A stretch of DNA of 64,000 nt from assembly GCA_900549015.1 (NCBI GenBank), contig URMH01000001.1:1-64000 (forward strand), read 5' to 3'. Positions 41,773 to 50,726 of the stretch are shown here, piece after piece. The position numbers and the translations under genes were made by a program. The stretch is from an uncultured Blautia sp. GTDB taxonomy: Bacteria > Bacillota > Clostridia > Lachnospirales > Lachnospiraceae. Positions within the stretch are counted from its first letter, which is position 1, and every line of letters starts with the position of its first letter. The notes below the pieces were generated by a model that worked only from the letters and a program-made list of their open reading frames with translations, made no database searches and was not told where the DNA came from.

Positions 41773-43710
41773 TTATCTGAAACGGAACGGCTCAAACTTT
41801 CTTCCGGTTCCTTTGTAAAAACGGCTGAAAATCTCGTAGTATTCCAGACGGAGTACCTGAATGCCCACGATAAGACCTTCCATACCGCAGACGAAAAGGT
41901 TTCCTAGGATTACGATCAGCCAGTTCGGATTGCCGCTTTCTGCGCCGGCAAGCATAAGCACGACCTCCATCATAGCTGCGTGGCTTACTGCAAAAGCTCC
42001 GATTCGCACGAAGGAGAGAGTGTTTGAGAAGTAGCTTAAAAGTACTTCAAACATTTCAAAGATACCCTGGACAACAAACATTCCTTTTTCTTTCGGCATA
42101 ACTTCGGCTCTTTTTTCCACAAGAGCAGTAAGAGGCTCTTTGAAGAAAATCATAAGAAGAGGGATTCCGAACATAACAAAGAGAACGATTCCTCCGGGGA
42201 GGCTGTGTCCTGTTACAAAAAGTGCGATACATACAACAGCAGAGCCGTAGAAAATAAGTCCGGCAACGGCATTTGTATCAAACCATGACTTTTCTGTATC
42301 TTTTGCGCGGAAGGAGTTGATAATGTTGAAAACCATGCAGAGAAGAATGATTATCATACCAAATCCGATAGCGACAATAAACACGGTATTCAGTTTTCCA
42401 ATGAAAGGTACGGTCATCATGTTGCTCATAGGGTGCAGCCATAAGGCGGGAAGCACATCTTCAAATCCGAAGATACTTCCGAACATGAATCCGAAGAAAG
42501 TGGAAAAGATGCCGGCACAGCTTATAATACCTGCCAGATCAATGTGCTTATATTTATATAGAAGGAATCCTCCCACTGCAAGGAGAAGACCCTGTCCCAC
42601 ATCTCCGAACATTGCGCCGAAAATAAAAGAGTAGGTGATAGCTACAAACCAGGTCGGGTCCATCTCGCCGTATGCGGGAAGACCGTACATTTTTACATAC
42701 ATTTCAAAGGGTTTGAAAAGCTTCGGGTTTTTCAGTTTTGTAGGAGGCGTTTTTGCCTTTCCGGTTACCTGCTCTGCGCCTTCCTCATCTTCCACAAGAC
42801 AGAAGATTTTGTGGTCGTCCTTAATGTCCTCAAGGAAAGAGACGGAATCTTTTTTTGTCATCCAGCCACACAGAATATAGAAGTTATCTTTTTCTCCGTG
42901 GGTGCAGGCAGCAGCTTTTCTTACATCAAAATTTCTGGAAAGATGGGAAATCGCCTCTTTTGCGGAAACAATATCACGGCTGTTGTCCTTCAGGTATTTC
43001 AAGCTTGCATTTTTGTTTTCTTCAAGCTGAGACTGAATGGAATCATACTGTTTCTGAAGTTCTGTAAAGGCTTCTGCTGCAGTACCGTTGTACTCGTCGG
43101 GGATAAAAATCCTTTCAAAGTGCATGGAAGAATAAACGGCATTTACCTTATGTGCTTCGTGATGGGGCATAAAATAAATGCCCCAGATATATTCATCATC
43201 TTCTTCGCATTTAATGAATACTGTGTCAAGGTTGTCATAAATATAGTTTTTGAATTTTTCAAAATACTCTTTTTCAATTCGTCCGAAACGGTAATGAATG
43301 AAACGGAACTTTAAAATAGAAGAAAGATCATAATTGATGTTTCGGAAAGGGCGGATAATCCGCAGGGATTCCGTAACATGCTCAAACTCTTCTTCCAGGC
43401 GAGCTCTTGTATCGGCCAACTCCTGTGTTTCTTCTTTTACACGGCGGACAATGGAGAGTGCTTCTTCCAGTTTCAGCCTGTCTGGCGAGATTTTTTCCGG
43501 GTCTTCCAATTCTTCGTAAAAGCTGTTGATTGTATTTAGGGCTTCACGGTAAGGATTGATTTCCAGAAACGGAGAAAGATTTTCCACAGTGGTAAGTTCA
43601 GAAAGCGCATTTTCCAGATGAATTTCATATCTGGATAAATACGTATTTACCACCCGGTCGATATCCGTTTTCGGCCCGGTAATACTCAGAAACTTCATTT
43701 TCTCAATCAC
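41773..43710 (-). CDS. V-type ATP synthase subunit I (membrane stator)
   Basis: 645-residue subunit a/I. The N-terminal half (1-330) is cytoplasmic and coiled; the C-terminal half has about seven helices with GDVGQGLLLAVGGFLLYKY, FSNTLSFVRIGAFAVSHAAM (containing the stator Arg) and GLIVGIQVLRLEYYEIFSRFYKGTG in two parts at the end. Provides the ion half-channels. 18 bases after subunit C. Confidence 0.95.
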   Translation of the reverse strand: MIEKMKFLSITGPKTDIDRVVNTYLSRYEIHLENALSELTTVENLSPFLEINPYREALNTINSFYEELEDPEKISPDRLKLEEALSIVRRVKEETQELADTRARLEEEFEHVTESLRIIRPFRNINYDLSSILKFRFIHYRFGRIEKEYFEKFKNYIYDNLDTVFIKCEEDDEYIWGIYFMPHHEAHKVNAVYSSMHFERIFIPDEYNGTAAEAFTELQKQYDSIQSQLEENKNASLKYLKDNSRDIVSAKEAISHLSRNFDVRKAAACTHGEKDNFYILCGWMTKKDSVSFLEDIKDDHKIFCLVEDEEGAEQVTGKAKTPPTKLKNPKLFKPFEMYVKMYGLPAYGEMDPTWFVAITYSFIFGAMFGDVGQGLLLAVGGFLLYKYKHIDLAGIISCAGIFSTFFGFMFGSIFGFEDVLPALWLHPMSNMMTVPFIGKLNTVFIVAIGFGMIIILLCMVFNIINSFRAKDTEKSWFDTNAVAGLIFYGSAVVCIALFVTGHSLPGGIVLFVMFGIPLLMIFFKEPLTALVEKRAEVMPKEKGMFVVQGIFEMFEVLLSYFSNTLSFVRIGAFAVSHAAMMEVVLMLAGAESGNPNWLIVILGNLFVCGMEGLIVGIQVLRLEYYEIFSRFYKGTGRKFEPFRFR

Positions 43711-43728
43711 GTTGTTACCTCCGGGTTG

Positions 43729-44781
43729 TTAGTTGTTGCGGATATACCGCATGGTCTCGTCTGGTGAAACTCCGTAACGTACGCATTCCAGAGCAATCGT
43801 CAGACGATTGACTTCGTGTTCTTTATGATACAGATATGAATAAATGACAGCTACAGAATAGGGGTCTTTTCGTGCTTCTTTCTCCAGAATACTGCGGAGA
43901 ATGTAGTTGTAAAATTCCTCCAGGTTTGCAACTGTAAGGTGTTCATACTGGATACCATAGTAGGTTTTGGAAAAAATACGCTTTGCTTCCTCGTACGTAG
44001 GCGCTTCCACAAGAGCGTTAATTTCTTCCTTTTTCAGCTTATAGTTCATGGGAATCAGCAGAGCGTAAATGTTTGCCGGTTCCATATGGAAATACCGTTT
44101 GGAACGCTGTATGAACTGAAGATTCAGCATATCGAATTTTTCACCGTATGCCTTTGTCACTTCCTCCAGATCGTTTTTCTTAAACAGCTTCTTGCGGACA
44201 TTCCATATCTGAGTAAAATAATAGAGGTCCAGTGCCATTCCGTAGTCGAAAAGCAGAGGACTTTCATGCTCCTGGATTTTTGCAAGAGGAGCGTAAAACT
44301 CATTGCCTTTTAGGGCGTTTATAAATTCCTCCATACTGCGGCATGATGCCAGGCGGTCCAGATCGATTTTGGAGTGCTGGCGGAAAAAATCCCGGTACGG
44401 AGAAAGGTCTACAGGGTCAGTGTCCCTGTGGTCAAAGAGGTTTGTCATAATCTCCTTCAGGACGCGGATTTCATAACGTTTGGAGTAAAGTGCCAGAAAT
44501 TTTCGCTGTTCCTGATTGGCAAAATGATAAATTCTGGAAAAATTTCCGAAAATAGACTTTTTCAGAAGCTTTTCGATTTCCCCTCTGTGTATATCATTCT
44601 CATCAAGAGAAGACCACGCTTTGGCATATTCCGGTGTGCGCTTCAGATAAGAGGCTACCTGGGGGACTCCCGGAAGCTGAACGATTTCCTGAAGCTGCTG
44701 TTCATTGATGAGCCGGCTCTGCATAGCGCGGATTTTTGTGGAAAGACCGCTGTATGACAGGACATTTCCCATGTGTTTCAC
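43729..44781 (-). CDS. V-type ATP synthase subunit C
   Basis: 350-residue all-helical subunit C/d-type that joins the shaft to the rotor. N-terminus GNVLSYSGLSTKIRAMQSRL and repeated helical pairs with PGVPQVASYLKRTPEYAKAW are as in NtpC. C-terminal YGVSPDETMRYIRNN. Confidence 0.9.
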   Translation of the reverse strand: MKHMGNVLSYSGLSTKIRAMQSRLINEQQLQEIVQLPGVPQVASYLKRTPEYAKAWSSLDENDIHRGEIEKLLKKSIFGNFSRIYHFANQEQRKFLALYSKRYEIRVLKEIMTNLFDHRDTDPVDLSPYRDFFRQHSKIDLDRLASCRSMEEFINALKGNEFYAPLAKIQEHESPLLFDYGMALDLYYFTQIWNVRKKLFKKNDLEEVTKAYGEKFDMLNLQFIQRSKRYFHMEPANIYALLIPMNYKLKKEEINALVEAPTYEEAKRIFSKTYYGIQYEHLTVANLEEFYNYILRSILEKEARKDPYSVAVIYSYLYHKEHEVNRLTIALECVRYGVSPDETMRYIRNN

Positions 44782-44802
44782 TTCCTTTCCGTTGTTGGTC
44801 TG

Positions 44803-45120
44803 TTACATTTCAATGATTTTCTGAAATAATTCCCGGGAAAGGGTTGTGTGATTTTTTTCATAATAAGAATCAAGCTGGGCGAATCCTTCTTCTGTGTTCT
44901 TTAAAAGGTCAGTGAGCTGAACGTCCTTCTGGCGTTCCAGATCCTGTCGGATTTTCTGGATTTCCTGCTCGGTTTCCTGTTCAAGACGATTGTCAAAAGC
45001 CCTGCAGGTTTCTTCCATTTCAGAGGAAAGTTCCTGTTTTTTCTTATCAGCTTCTTCCATGATGCCATTGGCTGTGGTTTCGATTTCCGATAACTTGTTT
45101 AGTATCTGTTCCATCTTCAA
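44803..45120 (-). CDS. V-type ATP synthase G/H-like peripheral stalk protein
   Basis: 105-residue, almost entirely coiled-coil protein (K/E/Q-rich), first gene of the operon, equivalent by place to NtpF/AhaH, which pairs with subunit E. Little sequence conservation is expected. AAGGAGGTT precedes the ATG. Confidence 0.8.
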   Translation of the reverse strand: MKMEQILNKLSEIETTANGIMEEADKKKQELSSEMEETCRAFDNRLEQETEQEIQKIRQDLERQKDVQLTDLLKNTEEGFAQLDSYYEKNHTTLSRELFQKIIEM

Positions 45121-45155
45121 CCTCCTTTGTTAATAATCTGTCTATCTTTCTATCT

Positions 45156-45183
45156 ATCATACACCTTTTCACAAAAAATACAA
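45156..45183 (-). promoter_or_regulatory. Promoter of the V-ATPase operon
   Basis: On the minus strand TTGTAT (plus 45178-45183), 16-base spacer, TATGAT (plus 45156-45161), about 36 bases before the first gene. Confidence 0.6.
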
Positions 45184-45190
45184 TAAAAAG

Positions 45191-45219
45191 TTGCCCTGTG
45201 AGAAGAAGGCGTGTATATT
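45191..45219 (+). promoter_or_regulatory. Promoter of trmB
   Basis: TTGCCC (45191-45196), 17-base spacer, TATATT (45214-45219), divergent from the V-ATPase promoter eight bases away. The two likely compete for polymerase. Confidence 0.55.
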
Positions 45220-45301
45220 AATGATGTACAATGTTGTTTCCCTCTGTTTCGGAGGTGGAACAGCGGCTTATATACAAAAAAGTTGGAGGATGCAGACATA
45301 T

Positions 45302-45961
45302 ATGAGATTAAGAAACATTCCCGGGGCAAAAGATGCCATTCTTGAAAGCCCTTTTGTAATTCAGGAACCGGAAAAGAATAAGGGAAAGTGGAGCAGCGTA
45401 TTTCCGGATGAGCAGCCCCTTCATATAGAAGTGGGAATGGGAAAAGGCCGTTTCCTTATGGAACTGGCAGCTCTTCATCCGGACATTAATTATGTAGGGA
45501 TTGAAATGTACGACAGTGTTCTTCTTCGTGCACTGCAGAAAATGGAGGAGCTTACAGAGGAGGGAAAAGGTCTTCCCAATCTTAAATTTATGCGCATTGA
45601 CGCAAGGATTCTTCCTGAAATATTTGAAAAAGGTGAAGTATCCAAAATTTATCTGAATTTTTCCGATCCGTGGCCGAAAGCGCGCCATGCAAAACGCCGT
45701 TTGACCTCAAGAGAATTTCTGGCAAGATACGATGAAATTTTAAAGCCTGAGGGAAGAGTGGAATTTAAGACAGACAATAAAGATTTATTCTTATTTTCGC
45801 TGGAGGAGGTAGAAGAGACGAAATGGCGTCTCCTTGCGCACACATTCGACCTTCATCATGACGAAAAAATGAGTGCGGGCAATGTAATGACAGAGTATGA
45901 GGAGAAATTTTCATCTATGGGAAATCCTATTTATAAAATGATCATCGACAGAGAGGCGTAA
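45302..45961 (+). CDS. trmB: tRNA (guanine-N7-)-methyltransferase
   Basis: 219-residue TrmB that makes m7G46 in tRNAs. SAM motif IEVGMGKGRFLMELA, GIEMYDSV, and the family hallmark FSDPWPKARHAKRRL. The ATG at 45302 follows TTGGAGG; the frame upstream to 45191 runs through the promoter and is not used. Confidence 0.94.
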   Translation: MRLRNIPGAKDAILESPFVIQEPEKNKGKWSSVFPDEQPLHIEVGMGKGRFLMELAALHPDINYVGIEMYDSVLLRALQKMEELTEEGKGLPNLKFMRIDARILPEIFEKGEVSKIYLNFSDPWPKARHAKRRLTSREFLARYDEILKPEGRVEFKTDNKDLFLFSLEEVEETKWRLLAHTFDLHHDEKMSAGNVMTEYEEKFSSMGNPIYKMIIDREA

Positions 45962-46042
45962 GTTTCTGTAAGAAGGATTCCTGTTATCCGGGATTGCAGA
46001 AATACATATTTTTTGTTTTCCGGCATAGAATATGGTAAGAAA

Positions 46043-46128
46043 CTCAAATTTCCGGCATTGTGGCAGCAGATGAGCCTCTGTTCCAGGTTTTTTTCGGCTG
46101 ATGTGCCAAACGATGCGGGAAATTTGAG
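46043..46128. repeat. Hairpin element between trmB and the small gene
   Basis: CTCAAATTTCCGGCAT at 46043-46058 pairs with ATGCGGGAAATTTGAG at 46113-46128 (15 of 16). Inside, GGCAGC-like and GGCTG-like segments add weaker pairing. Possible trmB 3' structure. Confidence 0.5.
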
Positions 46129-46169
46129 CAAAGAAAAAGCGCCGCGCAGGCAGCAGGAGGGAATCCTTT

Positions 46170-46340
46170 ATGAGACAGAAAAACAGTCGCCTGAAAAATA
46201 AACTGACACAGCTTGGATATGAACATGGAAGGCTTGGCAGCCAGCTTGGACGTATCCGAAAATCAGCAGATGAGGTGAACCGTATGCTGGAAAATATGAC
46301 ACGAAAAGAGGAAAAAGGAGAGGAAAAGAAAAAAATGTAA
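46170..46340 (+). CDS. Small charged coiled-coil protein, 56 residues
   Basis: ATG at 46170 lies eight bases after CAGGAGGG. The 56-residue product is MRQKNSRLKNKLTQLGYEH at the start, a heptad-like LGSQLGRIRKSADEVNRML in the middle and a K/E tail. No membrane helix or known motif. Good binding site and clean frame support a real gene; function unknown. Confidence 0.6.
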   Translation: MRQKNSRLKNKLTQLGYEHGRLGSQLGRIRKSADEVNRMLENMTRKEEKGEEKKKM

Positions 46341-46368
46341 AAAAAATTAAAAAATAATAAAAAAAGTA

Positions 46369-46398
46369 TTGACTTTTATGGTTGGTATCTGGTATTAT
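46369..46398 (+). promoter_or_regulatory. Promoter of tRNA-Lys
   Basis: TTGACT (46369-46374), 18-base spacer, TATTAT (46393-46398), 36 bases before the tRNA. Confidence 0.7.
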
Positions 46399-46433
46399 AT
46401 CTCTTGCATTAAGGAAACAAAATAAATGAATAC

Positions 46434-46506
46434 GCGCGATTAGCTCAGTTGGTAGAGCACCTGACTCTTAATCAGGGTGTCCAGGGTTCGAACCCCTGAT
46501 CGCGCA
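46434..46506 (+). tRNA. tRNA-Lys (anticodon CTT)
   Basis: 73 bases. Acceptor GCGCGAT/ATCGCGC with discriminator A, D arm TAGCTCAGTTGGTAGAGC, anticodon arm CCTGA-CTCTTAA-TCAGG, T arm CAGGG-TTCGAAC-CCCTG. The loop reads C-T-CTT-A-A, so it reads AAG codons. CCA is not encoded. Confidence 0.97.
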
Positions 46507-46555
46507 TTTGAAAGCACTGTTTTTGCGGACGACGTGATTGCCGCGGGGACGGTGT

Positions 46556-46640
46556 TTTTTTGTTTGCGGCGGAGAATCTCTCAAGCGAGATTCTTTTTAT
46601 GTTATGGGAAATTACTCCGTGATATTCCATATCATAAAAA
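46556..46640. repeat. Mosaic intergenic repeat, copy 3
   Basis: GCGGCGGAGAATCTCTCAAG.GAGATTCTTTTT followed by ATGTTATGGGAAATTACT...ATTCCATATCATAAAAAATGC. Both modules match the 20152-20285 repeat but in swapped order. May also end tRNA transcription. Confidence 0.55.
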
Positions 46641-46738
46641 ATGCAGATAAAAAAATCCCCCGTAAATTCATAATTACATACTTGTGCACAGCTTGTAATA
46701 TGATAAAATGAAAATGTAAAAAACGGGAGGAAAATTTT

Positions 46739-47485
46739 ATGATACTGTATTTTACCGGAACAGGAAACAGCACATACGTTGCAGAAAAAATTGCAGAAAT
46801 GACTGCGGACTCCCTGATTTCCATGACGGATAAGATTCGGGAGAATTCCTGTGAGAATATAAACGCTGAAAAAACTCTTGTATTTGTCACTCCTACATAT
46901 GGCTGGCGAATTCCGAGAATTGTGGAAGACTGGATTACGCAGGTGACTTTTCCTGAAAACTGCAGGGCGTACTTTGTAATGACCTGCGGAGACGGAATCG
47001 GAAATGCGGGCGCTTATCTGGAAAAGTTGTGTAAAAAGAAAGGCTTTGAATATATGGGCTGTGCGGGAATTGTAATGCCGGAAAATTACGTGGCAATGTT
47101 CCCTGTGCCGGGAGAGGACGAAGCGCTTTCTATTGTGCGAAAGGCAGATCCGGTTATCAGGCGGGCAGCGGAGAGAATCCGCACAGGAATGCCTTTTCCG
47201 CCGGTAAAGCCGGGGCTTGTAGGAAAAATGGAAAGCGGGCTCATCAATCAGGCTTTTTATAAATTTTTTGTAAAAGCAGATAAATTTTATGCAGGAGATT
47301 CCTGTAACGGCTGCGGACGGTGTACAAGAGTCTGCCCTGCCAATAACATCAGGCTTGTAAACGGAAAACCTGTGTGGGGAAAAGAATGCACTCACTGTAT
47401 GGCGTGTATCTGCGGATGTCCGCAAAAAGCCATTGAATACGGAAAGAAAAGTCTGGGCAAGCCAAGATACCACTGTCCGCTTTAA
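46739..47485 (+). CDS. EFR1 family flavodoxin-ferredoxin protein
   Basis: 248-residue fusion: N-terminal flavodoxin-like FMN domain (YFTGTGNSTYVAEKIA at the phosphate loop, TPTYGWRIPRIV, TCGDGIGNAG) and C-terminal two-[4Fe-4S] ferredoxin with CNGCGRCTRVCP and CTHCMACICGCP. EFR1 proteins carry electrons in the cytosol of anaerobes; the partner is unknown. GGGAGG precedes the ATG. Confidence 0.92.
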   Translation: MILYFTGTGNSTYVAEKIAEMTADSLISMTDKIRENSCENINAEKTLVFVTPTYGWRIPRIVEDWITQVTFPENCRAYFVMTCGDGIGNAGAYLEKLCKKKGFEYMGCAGIVMPENYVAMFPVPGEDEALSIVRKADPVIRRAAERIRTGMPFPPVKPGLVGKMESGLINQAFYKFFVKADKFYAGDSCNGCGRCTRVCPANNIRLVNGKPVWGKECTHCMACICGCPQKAIEYGKKSLGKPRYHCPL

Positions 47486-47511
47486 AACTTTTTGAGAATT
47501 GAGGGAAGAAA

Positions 47512-48867
47512 GTGAAAGAAACATCTATTGCAAAAGAAGAAAGGCTGTTCAGCTCGAAGGATCTGAGAAGGCTGATCATTCCGTTATTAATCGAGCAGTT
47601 CCTTGCTATTTTTGTGGGACTTGCAGACTCCATTATGGTTTCATCTGTGGGAGAGGCAGCAGTTTCCGCCGTATCTCTCATTGATACTATTATGGTGCTT
47701 CTTATTAATATTTTTACTGCTCTGGCAACAGGCGGCGCGATCGTGGCAGGACAGGCTCTTGGCAGAAAACGTGCGGAGGAGGGATGCGAGGCGGCGGAGC
47801 AGACGCTCCTTTTTTCCACTGTATTTTCCGTTGCGATCATGGGGCTTGTGTATGCCGGAAAATGGCTGATCCTCCATGTTGTTTTTGGAAAAATAGAGCC
47901 GGACGTTATGGCAAACTGCAATACATACCTGATGATCGTAACTTCATCAATTCCGTTTCTTGCCATTTACAATTCCGGCGCTGCCATGTACAGGGCAATG
48001 GGGGATTCCAAAACTCCAATGAAAATGTCGCTTGTGATGAATGGGCTGAATCTTGCAGGAAATGCCGTACTTCTGTACGGGTTTGGAATGGGCGTGGAAG
48101 GAGCTGCCATTCCCACTGCTCTGTCGCGTATGCTGGCAGGCGTGTGGATGCTTTTCTGCATGAAAGACAGCACAAAGGTTCTTCATGTGCGTACGATTCT
48201 GGGGCTTCGCTTTAAAGGAAAAACACTCAGAAAAATCCTTCATCTGGGAATTCCATGCAGTCTGGAAAACAGTATGTTCCAGCTTGGAAAAATCATGGTG
48301 TTAAGTCTTGTGTCCGGTTTTGGCACTGCCTCTATTGCTGCAAACGCAGTAAGCAACAGTGTGTGCGCTTTTGCGATTCTGGGCGGAATGTCAATGGGAT
48401 ACGCCCTTTCCTCTGTAAGCGCTCAGTGCGTAGGGGCAGGGGATTATAAGCAGGTGCGATATTATACAAAAAAGCTTATGGGCTATTCATACGCTTCCAT
48501 GCTGGCAATGAATCTTCTTATTATAGCGGCGCTTTCCTTTATCATAAAAGTTTATAATCTTTCGCCGGAAACAGGAAAAATGGCGGAGGAAATTATACTT
48601 TACCACGCAGTCTGCTCCGTTCTTATCTGGCCGGTTGCCTTTACTCTGCCAAATACGCTCCGGGCGGCAAATGATGTGGGATTCTGCATGATCATTTCCG
48701 TTGCCTCCATGTGGATTTTCAGGATTGGCATGAGTTTTGTATTAAGTAAAAGCTTCGGAATGGGCGTTTTTGGAGTATGGGTTGCCATGACAATAGACTG
48801 GGTTGTGAGAGCCATATTCTTTGCTTTTCGTTACAGAGGTACAAAATGGGAAAAAGCAAAGGTGTGA
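47512..48867 (+). CDS. MATE family efflux transporter
   Basis: 451-residue MATE exporter with twelve helices in two bundles. N-terminal LIIPLLIEQFLAIFVGLADSIMVS, AIVAGQALGRKR and the second-half repeat GIPCSLENSMFQLGKIMVLSLV mark the family (quoted in parts). GTG start after GAGGGA. Likely drug or small-molecule/cation antiport. Confidence 0.92.
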   Translation: MKETSIAKEERLFSSKDLRRLIIPLLIEQFLAIFVGLADSIMVSSVGEAAVSAVSLIDTIMVLLINIFTALATGGAIVAGQALGRKRAEEGCEAAEQTLLFSTVFSVAIMGLVYAGKWLILHVVFGKIEPDVMANCNTYLMIVTSSIPFLAIYNSGAAMYRAMGDSKTPMKMSLVMNGLNLAGNAVLLYGFGMGVEGAAIPTALSRMLAGVWMLFCMKDSTKVLHVRTILGLRFKGKTLRKILHLGIPCSLENSMFQLGKIMVLSLVSGFGTASIAANAVSNSVCAFAILGGMSMGYALSSVSAQCVGAGDYKQVRYYTKKLMGYSYASMLAMNLLIIAALSFIIKVYNLSPETGKMAEEIILYHAVCSVLIWPVAFTLPNTLRAANDVGFCMIISVASMWIFRIGMSFVLSKSFGMGVFGVWVAMTIDWVVRAIFFAFRYRGTKWEKAKV

Positions 48868-48885
48868 ATTTGTAAAAAATAACCG

Positions 48886-48914
48886 TTGTAAAAATTGCGT
48901 TCCTCTATTATAAT
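48886..48914 (+). promoter_or_regulatory. Promoter of guaA
   Basis: TTGTAA (48886-48891), 17-base spacer, TATAAT (48909-48914). No purine riboswitch fits in the short leader. Confidence 0.75.
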
Positions 48915-48943
48915 GAAGAACAACAATTTTAAGGAGGAAGAGA

Positions 48944-50488
48944 ATGAGAAGAGAAACAGTCGTTGTTTTAGACTTCGGCGGACAGTATAATCAGCTGATT
49001 GCGCGCCGTGTCCGTGAATGTAACGTATATTGTGAAATTTATTCTTATAAAACAGATATAGAAAAAATTAAAGAAATCAATCCAAAGGGAATTATTTTTA
49101 CAGGAGGACCAAACAGCTGCTACGAGCCGGGTGCGCCTTCTTATACAAAAGAAATCTTTGAGCTTGGGATTCCGGTGCTTGGAATCTGCTACGGTTCTCA
49201 GCTTATGATGCACCTTCTCGGAGGCAAAGTAGAAAAAGCTCCGGTGCGCGAATATGGAAAAATTGAGGTCAACGTAGACAACAGCTCAAAACTGTTTTCA
49301 AATGTTTCTTCTAAAACAATTTGCTGGATGAGCCATAATGATTATATTTCCAGTGTGGCTCCGGATTTTTCTGTCAGCGCATGGACAGCAGATTGTCCTG
49401 TTGCAGCAGTAGAAAATCCAGAGAAAAAATTGTACGCAGTGCAGTTCCATCCGGAAGTACTTCACACACAGGAAGGTACAAAGATGCTTTCCAACTTTGT
49501 ATATAATGTATGCGGCTGTGCAGGAGACTGGAAAATGGACTCTTTCGTGGAAGAGTCTATTAAAGCAATCCGTGAAAAAGTAGGGGACGGAAAAGTTCTC
49601 TGCGCCCTTTCCGGCGGTGTGGATTCTTCTGTTGCGGCTGTGCTTCTTTCAAAAGCAGTCGGAAATCAGCTTACCTGTGTGTTTGTAGACCACGGTCTTC
49701 TCCGTAAAAACGAGGGAGATGAGGTAGAGGCTGTTTTCGGACCGGAAGGACATTATAACCTTAACTTTATCCGCGTAAATGCCCAGGAACGCTTCTATGA
49801 GAAGCTGAAGGGCGTGGAAGAACCGGAAAATAAACGTAAGATCATCGGCGAGGAATTTATCCGCGTATTTGAGGAGGAGGCAAAGAAAATCGGAGCAGTG
49901 GATTTCCTTGTGCAGGGAACCATTTATCCGGACGTGGTAGAGAGCGGCGTAGGCGGCGAATCTACAGTGATAAAGTCTCACCACAACGTAGGAGGACTTC
50001 CGGATTTCGTAGATTTCAAAGAAATCATCGAGCCGCTTCGCGACCTTTTCAAAGATGAGGTGCGAAAAGCAGGTCTTGAGCTTGGGATTCCGGAGTATCT
50101 CGTATTCCGTCAGCCATTCCCGGGTCCGGGACTCGGAATCCGTATCATCGGGGAAGTAACTGCAGAGAAGGTGCAGATGGTGCAGGAAGCAGACGCGATC
50201 TGGAGAGAAGAGATTGCAAAAGCTGGCTGGGACAAAAAAGTAAACCAGTATTTTGCTGCTCTTACAAATATGCGTTCCGTAGGCGTTATGGGCGATGAGA
50301 GAACATACGATTATGCAGTTGCCCTTCGCGCTGTTACAACAACAGACTTTATGACAGCCGAGAGCGCGGAAATTCCGTGGGAAATCATTGGAAAGACAAC
50401 AAGCAGAATCGTAAATGAGGTAAAACACGTAAACAGAGTGCTTTACGACTGTACAGGGAAACCTCCGGCGACAATAGAAATGGAGTAG
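48944..50488 (+). CDS. guaA: GMP synthase (glutamine-hydrolysing)
   Basis: 514-residue two-domain enzyme that turns XMP into GMP. Class I glutamine amidotransferase with Cys82 in GICYGSQ, His and Glu in VQFHPEV; ATP-pyrophosphatase with SGGVDSS; dimerisation domain ending KPPATIEME. Standard length, AAGGAGGAAG site, own promoter. Confidence 0.97.
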   Translation: MRRETVVVLDFGGQYNQLIARRVRECNVYCEIYSYKTDIEKIKEINPKGIIFTGGPNSCYEPGAPSYTKEIFELGIPVLGICYGSQLMMHLLGGKVEKAPVREYGKIEVNVDNSSKLFSNVSSKTICWMSHNDYISSVAPDFSVSAWTADCPVAAVENPEKKLYAVQFHPEVLHTQEGTKMLSNFVYNVCGCAGDWKMDSFVEESIKAIREKVGDGKVLCALSGGVDSSVAAVLLSKAVGNQLTCVFVDHGLLRKNEGDEVEAVFGPEGHYNLNFIRVNAQERFYEKLKGVEEPENKRKIIGEEFIRVFEEEAKKIGAVDFLVQGTIYPDVVESGVGGESTVIKSHHNVGGLPDFVDFKEIIEPLRDLFKDEVRKAGLELGIPEYLVFRQPFPGPGLGIRIIGEVTAEKVQMVQEADAIWREEIAKAGWDKKVNQYFAALTNMRSVGVMGDERTYDYAVALRAVTTTDFMTAESAEIPWEIIGKTTSRIVNEVKHVNRVLYDCTGKPPATIEME

Positions 50489-50490
50489 GC

Positions 50491-50520
50491 TTGTGTAAAT
50501 AGTATATTTTATGTTATATT
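50491..50520 (+). promoter_or_regulatory. Promoter before the 34-codon gene
   Basis: TTGTGT (50491-50496), 18-base spacer, TATATT (50515-50520), starting two bases after the guaA stop. Confidence 0.45.
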
Positions 50521-50551
50521 ATAATAAATTCTGAGAAAAGGAGGCGCACAA

Positions 50552-50656
50552 ATGGGCTGGAAAACACCATATTTAATGATTCAAAAAGGTGCGGATTTTG
50601 GTGTTCAGGCTATAAGTGCGCCCATTTTTAGAAGTATTTGTCTGAAAACTTATTAA
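50552..50656 (+). CDS. Possible 34-residue peptide
   Basis: ATG at 50552 after AAAGGAGGCGCACAA. The 34-residue product has MGWKTPYLMIQKGADFG then VQAISAPIFRSICLKTY. It has its own promoter-like pair and a strong binding site. The leader can also fold, GGCGCAC with GTGCGCC followed by CATTTTT, so the region may instead be a terminator for guaA. No known family is recognised. Confidence 0.4.
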   Translation: MGWKTPYLMIQKGADFGVQAISAPIFRSICLKTY

Positions 50657-50726
50657 GTTTTGTCATTTTTCAATTCTAAATCTGGGCATCATTCTACAAA
50701 ATAAATCAGGAAAAGAGTGGTGCAAA

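Noticed and set aside
46472..47524. 350-codon frame on the minus strand
   Set aside because: Antisense to the EFR1 gene and runs into the tRNA-Lys antisense; its C-terminal part (QGFEPWTP) is the usual translation of an antisense tRNA.
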